23,615 nt of DNA from RCIO01 sp964629765. GTDB taxonomy: Bacteria; Pseudomonadota; Alphaproteobacteria; Rhizobiales; Rhizobiaceae. A program made the translations under genes and the position numbers. Of this stretch, positions 19,042 through 23,615 are shown piece by piece (positions within the stretch are counted from its first letter, which is position 1; each line of letters starts with the position of its first letter). Below the pieces are notes generated by a model. The model ran no database searches and was not told the origin of the DNA. It was given only the letters and a program-made list of their open reading frames with translations. Location of the stretch: the NCBI GenBank assembly GCA_964629765.1, contig CAZVTK010000063.1, forward strand, positions 1-23,615, in the 5' to 3' direction.

Positions 19042-19992
19042 ATGTACAACTACCTCGATTTCGAGAAGCCGGTGCAGGACCTCGAGGGCCAGATCCTCGA
19101 ACTGAAGCGATTGGCCGAAAGCGGCGGATCCGTCGATGTCGACGACGAGATCAAGCGGCTGGAGAAACGCGCGAGCGACGCCCTGAAGGATATCTACAAG
19201 GCGCTGACGCCCTGGCAGAAGGCGCAGGTGGCCCGCCACCCCGACCGGCCGCACTGCAACGACTACATCGCCGGGCTGATGACCGATTTCACGCCGCTGG
19301 CCGGCGACCGCGCCTTCGGCGAGGACGAGGCGATCGTCGCCGGCTTCGCCCGTTTCCGCGGCGAGCCGGTGGCGGTGGTCGGCCAGGAGAAGGGCTCCGA
19401 CACGACCAGCCGGCTGCGGCACAATTTCGGCATGGCGCGGCCCGAGGGCTACCGCAAGGCGGTGCGCATCATGGAGCTGGCCGACCGCTACGGCCTGCCG
19501 ATGATCAGCCTGGTCGACACGGCCGGCGCCTATCCCGGCATCGGCGCGGAGGAGCGCGGCCAGGCGGAGGCGATCGCCCGCTCCACCTCGGCCTGCCTCG
19601 CCATGACCGTGCCGACCGTCTCGCTGATCATCGGCGAGGGCGGCTCGGGCGGGGCCATCGCCATCGCCACCGCCAACCTCGTCTACATGCTGGAGCACGC
19701 GATCTATTCGGTGATCTCGCCGGAAGGCGCGGCCTCGATCCTGTGGCACGATCCCGGCCGCGCGCGCGACGCGGCGACCAACATGAAGATCACGGCGCAG
19801 GACCTGCTGGAGCTGAAGATCATCGACGGCATCGTCACCGAGCCGATCGGCGGCGCCCACCGCGCGCGAGAGAGCGTGATCCAAGCCGCCGGCGACAGGA
19901 TCGCCAGCGGCTTTGCCGAGCTCGCCGCGCTGGGTCCCGACTATCGCGAGCATCGCCGCGAGAAGTTCCTCGCCATCGGCCGCAGCCTGTAG
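19042..19992 (+). CDS. accA: Acetyl-CoA carboxylase carboxyltransferase subunit alpha
   Basis: This 316-residue protein is the alpha subunit of the carboxyltransferase that, with AccD, moves carboxyl from biotin to acetyl-CoA to form malonyl-CoA for fatty-acid synthesis. The start MYNYLDFEKPVQDLEGQI and the core GAYPGIGAEERGQAEAIARS and IGEGGSGGAIAIATANLVYMLEHAIYSVISPEGAASILW (read as consecutive blocks) are diagnostic. Length is normal. The ATG at 19042 is set by homology; an in-frame ATG-less extension to 18958 is not AccA-like, and the ribosome-binding site is weak. It lies 99 bp after xerD; a shared transcript is possible. No terminator with a T run follows, only a GC hairpin near 20013-20033. 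Confidence 0.97.
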   Translation: MYNYLDFEKPVQDLEGQILELKRLAESGGSVDVDDEIKRLEKRASDALKDIYKALTPWQKAQVARHPDRPHCNDYIAGLMTDFTPLAGDRAFGEDEAIVAGFARFRGEPVAVVGQEKGSDTTSRLRHNFGMARPEGYRKAVRIMELADRYGLPMISLVDTAGAYPGIGAEERGQAEAIARSTSACLAMTVPTVSLIIGEGGSGGAIAIATANLVYMLEHAIYSVISPEGAASILWHDPGRARDAATNMKITAQDLLELKIIDGIVTEPIGGAHRARESVIQAAGDRIASGFAELAALGPDYREHRREKFLAIGRSL

Positions 19993-20012
19993 CGCGCTTG
20001 CCGGGTGGCGGG

Positions 20013-20033
20013 CCGGGTCGCGGGTCGACCCGG
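20013..20033 (+). other. GC-rich stem-loop after accA
   Basis: CCGGGTC (20013-20019) pairs with GACCCGG (20027-20033) around a seven-base loop. There is no T run, so it is at best a weak or Rho-assisted transcription end. Confidence 0.35.
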
Positions 20034-20135
20034 GGGGTTGGCTTGGGCCATGTGTCGCGTTTTGCTGCGATTTTCGCCACAAATTCGCCCCTCCCGCGGC
20101 CGAATGAACTTGGCGTGAGGAAGAGCCGGCGCAGC

Positions 20136-20164
20136 TTGCGGTAAGGCTTTTTCAAGCCTAGGGG
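20136..20164 (+). promoter_or_regulatory. Putative promoter of the L,D-transpeptidase gene, with internal hairpin
   Basis: TTGCGG (20136-20141) and TAGGGG (20159-20164) are 17 bp apart. The spacer overlaps a perfect inverted repeat AGGCTT-TTTC-AAGCCT (20144-20159). The gene starts about 97 bp further on. Confidence 0.35.
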
Positions 20165-20260
20165 GACTAGGGTCCTGACTTGGCACCGATACGGGGGGCG
20201 CGTCGCCGGGCGGACAGCCCCGGGACGCCGGGACAGCGCAACATTTTGTACGGGACGGGC

Positions 20261-21553
20261 ATGAATTCCAGTCTTCTGCGCGCCGCTCTGCTGGCCACCG
20301 TCGTCGGCCTTGCCGGCTGCACCGAGAGCTCGCTCGAGGATCTCGCGCCCAAGGCCGAGAAGGCGCTTCCCGACAAGCTTGTCACCGCCATGCGCCACAA
20401 GGGCATGACGCGCACCTCGCCGATCATGCTGCGCATCTTCAAGGAAGAGGGCAGGCTGGAGGTCTGGAAGGCCAAGGACAACGGCCGCTACGACCTCGCC
20501 ACCGCCTACGACATCTGCAAATGGTCGGGCGTGCTGGGGCCGAAATTCACCGAGGGCGACCGCCAGGCGCCCGAGGGATTCTACATGGTGGGCCCGCACC
20601 AGTTGAACCCGAAGTCGAGCTATCACCTCGCCTTCAACATCGGCTACCCCAACGCCTATGACCGCGTGCACGGCCGCACCGGCTCCAACCTGATGGTGCA
20701 CGGGGCGTGCTCGTCCTCGGGCTGCTATTCGATGACCGACGAGCAGGTCGAGCAGATCTACGCCTTCGCCCGCGACGCCTTCAAGGGCGGGCAGACGGCC
20801 TTCCAGGTGCAGGCGTTTCCGTTCCGCATGACGGCCGAGAACATGGCCCGCTACCGCAGCGACCCGAACTACGAGTTCTGGAAGATGCTGAAGGAAGGCT
20901 ACGACCATTTCGAGGTCACCAGGACGCCGCCGAAGGTCGACGTGTGCGGCAGGCGCTACGTCTTCAACCAGATCTCGGCCGACGGGCGCGGCTTCAACCC
21001 CGCAGCCGCCTGCCCGGCGACGTCGACGCCGGATACGGTCGCGAGCGCCTACCGCACCTACCAGACCCAGTTCGACGCGGCGTTCGGCGCCGCGCTCGGC
21101 TCGTCTTCGGTCAAGAAGAAGCTGCCGTCGCCGTCGATCACCGGCATGAAGGAGGCCGCGCTGGTGGCCGACTGGTCGCGCCGGCGCGCCCGCGGCGAGA
21201 AGGTCACCCGCCTGCCGCCGAACCAGCAATATCTGGAGCAGCCGCGCATTGCTGCGGCTCCAGCCGCCCGTCCGCAGCCGGCAGGCGAGGAGCCGGCCAC
21301 CGGCACCACGCCGCCGGCCGTCGCGCAGCAGGCGCAGCAGCCCGCCGTCCCCGCTCCCGTGGCGCCGCCCGTCGCGGCGCCTGTGGCGGAACGCGCCAGC
21401 GCGGCCGTGGCCGCGGTGCAGCCCCAGAGCGTGGCCCCGCTGCCCGCGCCCAACCCGCAGGCCGCCGCGCCGGCCGAGGACGCAGCCGAGCCGGAGAAGA
21501 AGGGCAACAGGATCCTGAACTTCTTCCGCCGCAACCGCGGCAACGATTCCTGA
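20261..21553 (+). CDS. Lipoprotein murein L,D-transpeptidase (YkuD family, YafK-like)
   Basis: This 430-residue envelope protein begins with a lipoprotein signal peptide ending LAGC (Cys20). The catalytic YkuD domain spans about residues 50-225, with APEGFYMV, YHLAFNIGYPN and the active-site stretch NLMVHGACSSSGCYSMTD, in which His147 and Cys155 are the likely catalytic pair. The VHG...SSGCY form is that of YafK-like murein L,D-transpeptidases. After residue 320 comes a Pro/Ala/Gln-rich low-complexity region, then a basic end, KKGNRILNFFRRNRGNDS. It probably forms or breaks 3-3 cross-links or attaches proteins to the sacculus; which of these cannot be told. The ATG at 20261 begins the signal peptide directly. 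The TusA-like gene starts 12 bp later, suggesting one transcript. Confidence 0.9.
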   Translation: MNSSLLRAALLATVVGLAGCTESSLEDLAPKAEKALPDKLVTAMRHKGMTRTSPIMLRIFKEEGRLEVWKAKDNGRYDLATAYDICKWSGVLGPKFTEGDRQAPEGFYMVGPHQLNPKSSYHLAFNIGYPNAYDRVHGRTGSNLMVHGACSSSGCYSMTDEQVEQIYAFARDAFKGGQTAFQVQAFPFRMTAENMARYRSDPNYEFWKMLKEGYDHFEVTRTPPKVDVCGRRYVFNQISADGRGFNPAAACPATSTPDTVASAYRTYQTQFDAAFGAALGSSSVKKKLPSPSITGMKEAALVADWSRRRARGEKVTRLPPNQQYLEQPRIAAAPAARPQPAGEEPATGTTPPAVAQQAQQPAVPAPVAPPVAAPVAERASAAVAAVQPQSVAPLPAPNPQAAAPAEDAAEPEKKGNRILNFFRRNRGNDS

Positions 21554-21565
21554 GCCGGCTTATCG

Positions 21566-21823
21566 ATGAAAAGGAAGCCGGCTAGTGAGCCGGCCGGCGA
21601 GCCGGCCGCCAGCTACGATCTGCGTGGCCTCAACTGTCCGCTGCCGGTGCTGAAGACGCGCAAGCGCCTGTCCGCCATGACGCCGGGCGCCCGGCTGTGG
21701 ATCGAGACCACCGATCCGCTCGCCGCGCTCGACATCCCCGCCTTCTGCACCGAGGACGGGCACCGGCTGGTGGAGACCGTCGCGCTCGACGGCGGCCATC
21801 GCTTCCTGATCGAGAAAGGCTGA
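21566..21823 (+). CDS. TusA-like sulfurtransferase domain protein
   Basis: This 85-residue cytosolic protein has the SirA/TusA fold signature YDLRGLNCPLPVLKTRKRL, with the active cysteine at residue 24 in the CPxP motif. TusA proteins carry persulfide sulfur for tRNA thiolation, molybdenum cofactor or sulfur oxidation; the exact role of this stand-alone copy is unknown. The ATG at 21566 lies 12 bp after the L,D-transpeptidase stop. The N-terminal extension of about 15 residues (KPASEPAGEPAAS) comes from a short GAGCCGGCCG repeat in the DNA (21587-21605). The gene converges on the COG0523 gene with a 9-bp gap. Confidence 0.88.
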   Translation: MKRKPASEPAGEPAASYDLRGLNCPLPVLKTRKRLSAMTPGARLWIETTDPLAALDIPAFCTEDGHRLVETVALDGGHRFLIEKG

Positions 21824-21832
21824 CCGCACGGC

Positions 21833-22960
21833 TCAGCCGGTGAAGCCCGGCACCGCCAGCGGGTTGTCGGTCATCGCCTTGGCGTCCGGCGTGTCGATGG
21901 CGGGCGCGCCGGTGAAGGCGGCGAACAGCCGCCGCACATAGGCGTCGTCCAGGTCGAAGCCGATCAGCACCAGCCGCGTGCCGCGCGTGCCGTCCGGCCA
22001 GGCCGGCAGCCGGGCAGGCGGGTGCAGCAGTTTCTGCACGCCATGCAGCACCAGTGGGCGCTCGGGGCTTTCGGCCAGCTCGACGATGCCCTTCATGCGC
22101 AGCAGCCGGTCGCCCTCGACCGAGCGCAGCAGGTCGAGGAACATCTCGATGGTCTGCCACGTCACCGGCCGGTCGTGGACGAGCGAAACGCTCTTTACGC
22201 GATCGTCGTGGACGCCGTGGTGGTGATCGTGGCCGTCATGATGACGATGTCCGTGGCCATGCCCGTGATGATGGTGGTCGTGATCGTGCGCGGCCGCCTC
22301 GCCGAGCCAGCGGGCGACGTCGGCCGATTTGGTCGCCGGGTTCCACAGGCCGAGGCCGAACAGCGCGGCGGCACCGCTGGCGCCGGCATCGTCGCCGTCG
22401 AGCACCGGCGCACGGGCATTGAGCTGGGCCAGCCGCGACAGCAGAGGCGGAATGGCATCCGGCCCGGCCATGGCGCGCTTGGACAGCACGATGCGGTCGG
22501 CCACCGCGATCTGGCGCACCGATTCGGCATGGCGGTCGAGCGTCGCCTGCCCGTTCGCAGCGTCGACGAGGGTCACCACGCCGTCCAGCGCCAGCATCTG
22601 CGCCAGCACCGGGTGCCCCATCAGCGATTGCAGGACGGGCACGGGGTCGGCCATGCCGGTGGTCTCGATGACGATGCGCGAGATCGGCGCGATGCGGCCG
22701 GTCTGGGCGCGGTCGAGCAGGTCGGCCAGCGTGTCGATCAGGTCGCCGCGCACCGTGCAGCACAGGCAGCCGTCGGAGAGTTCGATCAGCCCTTCGGACG
22801 ACTGCTCGACCAGAAGGTGGTCGATGCCGACCTCGCCCAGCTCGTTGACGATCACCGCCGTCCCGGCCGCCGCCGGGTCGCACAGCAGCCGGTTGAGCAA
22901 GGTCGTCTTGCCCGAGCCAAGAAAGCCGGTGAGGACGGTGACGGGAACGGGAACGGACAT
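21833..22960 (-). CDS. COG0523 (CobW/YjiA-like) GTPase with histidine-rich metal loop
   Basis: This 375-residue G3E-family GTPase shows Walker A GFLGSGKTT (residues 12-20), NELGEVGID (39-47), the metal-binding GCLCC motif (64-68) and a C-terminal CobW_C domain (about 255-365). A His/Asp/Gly-rich loop with about 15 histidines spans residues 225-251. The family contains zinc, cobalt and nickel metallochaperones; the histidine loop points to metal storage or sensing, and no cobalamin genes are nearby, so a zinc role is more likely than cobalt. The ATG at 22960 begins the domain directly; an extension to 23014 is less likely. No Zur-type operator (GTAAT inverted repeat) was seen upstream. It lies 92 bp after the D,D-carboxypeptidase gene on the same strand. 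Confidence 0.9.
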   Translation of the reverse strand: MSVPVPVTVLTGFLGSGKTTLLNRLLCDPAAAGTAVIVNELGEVGIDHLLVEQSSEGLIELSDGCLCCTVRGDLIDTLADLLDRAQTGRIAPISRIVIETTGMADPVPVLQSLMGHPVLAQMLALDGVVTLVDAANGQATLDRHAESVRQIAVADRIVLSKRAMAGPDAIPPLLSRLAQLNARAPVLDGDDAGASGAAALFGLGLWNPATKSADVARWLGEAAAHDHDHHHHGHGHGHRHHDGHDHHHGVHDDRVKSVSLVHDRPVTWQTIEMFLDLLRSVEGDRLLRMKGIVELAESPERPLVLHGVQKLLHPPARLPAWPDGTRGTRLVLIGFDLDDAYVRRLFAAFTGAPAIDTPDAKAMTDNPLAVPGFTG

Positions 22961-23052
22961 GGGCGACGGCTCGACTGAAAAGGCTTTAGTGGGCGCGCCG
23001 CCGCGCCGGTTCAAGACCCCTGCCCCGTCACGCGCTGGATTATCGCGGCCGA

Positions 23053-23615
23053 TTACCCGCCTTCGGCGATGCGCGGCGTGTAGTCAGGGCGCGGCGTCGG
23101 GATCGGAATGCGCATGCCGTCCAGCAGCGCCGCCGGCTCGACCGGCGCGGCCGGGCCGGACGCGCCGCCGAGCGCGACCTGGATGACGCGCCGCGGCCGG
23201 TCGAGCTGGCGCATATGGGCAGAGCGCAGCACCCGCCTGCCCTGCTCGTCGCGATTGGCCATGCGCTCCTTGCGCGCGGCCTCGGTGCAGATCGCCTCGC
23301 GCATATTGGTCGCCTGGTTCTGCATGACGCCGGACGGGCTCATCGAGGCCAGCCGCGGCGCGGCGAAACCGCCCTTGGAGAAGCTTTCCGCCAGCAACTC
23401 GGCCGCCTTCTCGTCGCGCTCCTCGGTCGACGTCTCGCCGATGACGACGGCAAGCAGCGTGCGCCCACCGCGCGTCGCGGAGGCGACGAGGTTGAAGCCA
23501 GAGGGGCAGGTGTAGCCGGTCTTCATGCCGTCGGCGCCGTCGAAGCGGGCGATCAGCGCATTGTGGTTCTCGATCAGCGCGTTGCCGGACTGGATGGCCT
23601 CGATCGAGAAATAGG
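23053..23615 (-). CDS. D-alanyl-D-alanine carboxypeptidase, 3' part only
   Basis: The reading frame enters from beyond the right edge and ends at 23053. The visible 187 residues include IENHNALIARFDGADGMKTG and YTCPSGFNLVASA, the KTG-box region of low-molecular-weight penicillin-binding proteins (DacA/DacF type, peptidase S11). The family trims the terminal D-Ala from peptidoglycan pentapeptides in the periplasm. The SxxK and SxN motifs and the signal peptide lie outside the window. The C-terminal part is Pro/Ala-rich and ends PTPRPDYTPRIAEGG, without the amphipathic anchor seen in E. coli DacA. It precedes the COG0523 GTPase gene by 92 bp. Confidence 0.9.
   Translation of the reverse strand, partial: YFSIEAIQSGNALIENHNALIARFDGADGMKTGYTCPSGFNLVASATRGGRTLLAVVIGETSTEERDEKAAELLAESFSKGGFAAPRLASMSPSGVMQNQATNMREAICTEAARKERMANRDEQGRRVLRSAHMRQLDRPRRVIQVALGGASGPAAPVEPAALLDGMRIPIPTPRPDYTPRIAEGG

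Noticed and set aside
22961..23052. Zur box or cobalamin riboswitch upstream of the COG0523 GTPase
   Set aside because: No GTAAT inverted repeat and no B12-box-like sequence is present, and the 92-bp gap is too short for a cobalamin riboswitch.

Overview
The window reads as ordinary chromosomal DNA of a high-GC alphaproteobacterium of the order Hyphomicrobiales (Rhizobiales), most like the Mesorhizobium/Phyllobacteriaceae branch. The evidence is gene content and order: phaR divergent from phaA-phaB; a SUV3-like helicase followed by an S4-domain protein, fdxA and carD; a polyprenyl synthase divergent from mtgA and then rpmF; and intergenic inverted repeats of the kind scattered through rhizobial genomes. 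No rRNA, tRNA, CRISPR array, transposase or phage gene was seen. Genus is inference.

Layout. 1-70 is a poly-C/GC-only edge that may be an assembly artefact. 109-5857 holds an MFS (UMF1-type) transporter, a convergent hybrid histidine kinase with two receiver domains, a farnesyl-diphosphate-synthase-type prenyltransferase and a divergent monofunctional peptidoglycan glycosyltransferase. 6012-7737 carries rpmF with a clear terminator, two small membrane proteins of unknown function and a GlcG/HbpS-type protein. 7807-10667 is the polyhydroxybutyrate locus: repressor phaR, thiolase phaA and reductase phaB. Its 272-bp divergent promoter region contains three TGCGGCA/TGCCGCA sites. phaA appears damaged at its 3' end. 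A palindromic repeat lies between phaA and phaB, and a rhizobial-type mosaic repeat plus a long bidirectional terminator follow phaB. Then come aqpZ (minus strand) and a 514-bp gene-free region with a dense, roughly helically phased cluster of GANTC sites.

12119-17269 is the helicase/S4-protein pair (joined by a TGATG overlap), fdxA and carD. 17355-19992 contains a small unrecognised acidic/proline-rich protein, a 47-residue membrane peptide just ahead of xerD, xerD and accA. 20261-23615 contains a lipoprotein L,D-transpeptidase, a TusA-type protein, a COG0523 (CobW-like) GTPase with a histidine-rich metal loop, and the 3' part of a D-alanyl-D-alanine carboxypeptidase.

Together the genes serve housekeeping: cell-wall synthesis and remodelling (mtgA, L,D-transpeptidase, D,D-carboxypeptidase), carbon storage (phaR/A/B), lipid precursors (prenyl synthase, accA), RNA and transcription (helicase, S4 protein, CarD, L32), redox (FdxA), chromosome dimer resolution (XerD) and metal handling (COG0523). 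I did not find a convincing new multi-gene system. The observations most worth checking are the phaA 3' lesion that removes a catalytic cysteine, the GANTC array upstream of the helicase, and the repeated operator-like motif between phaR and phaA.
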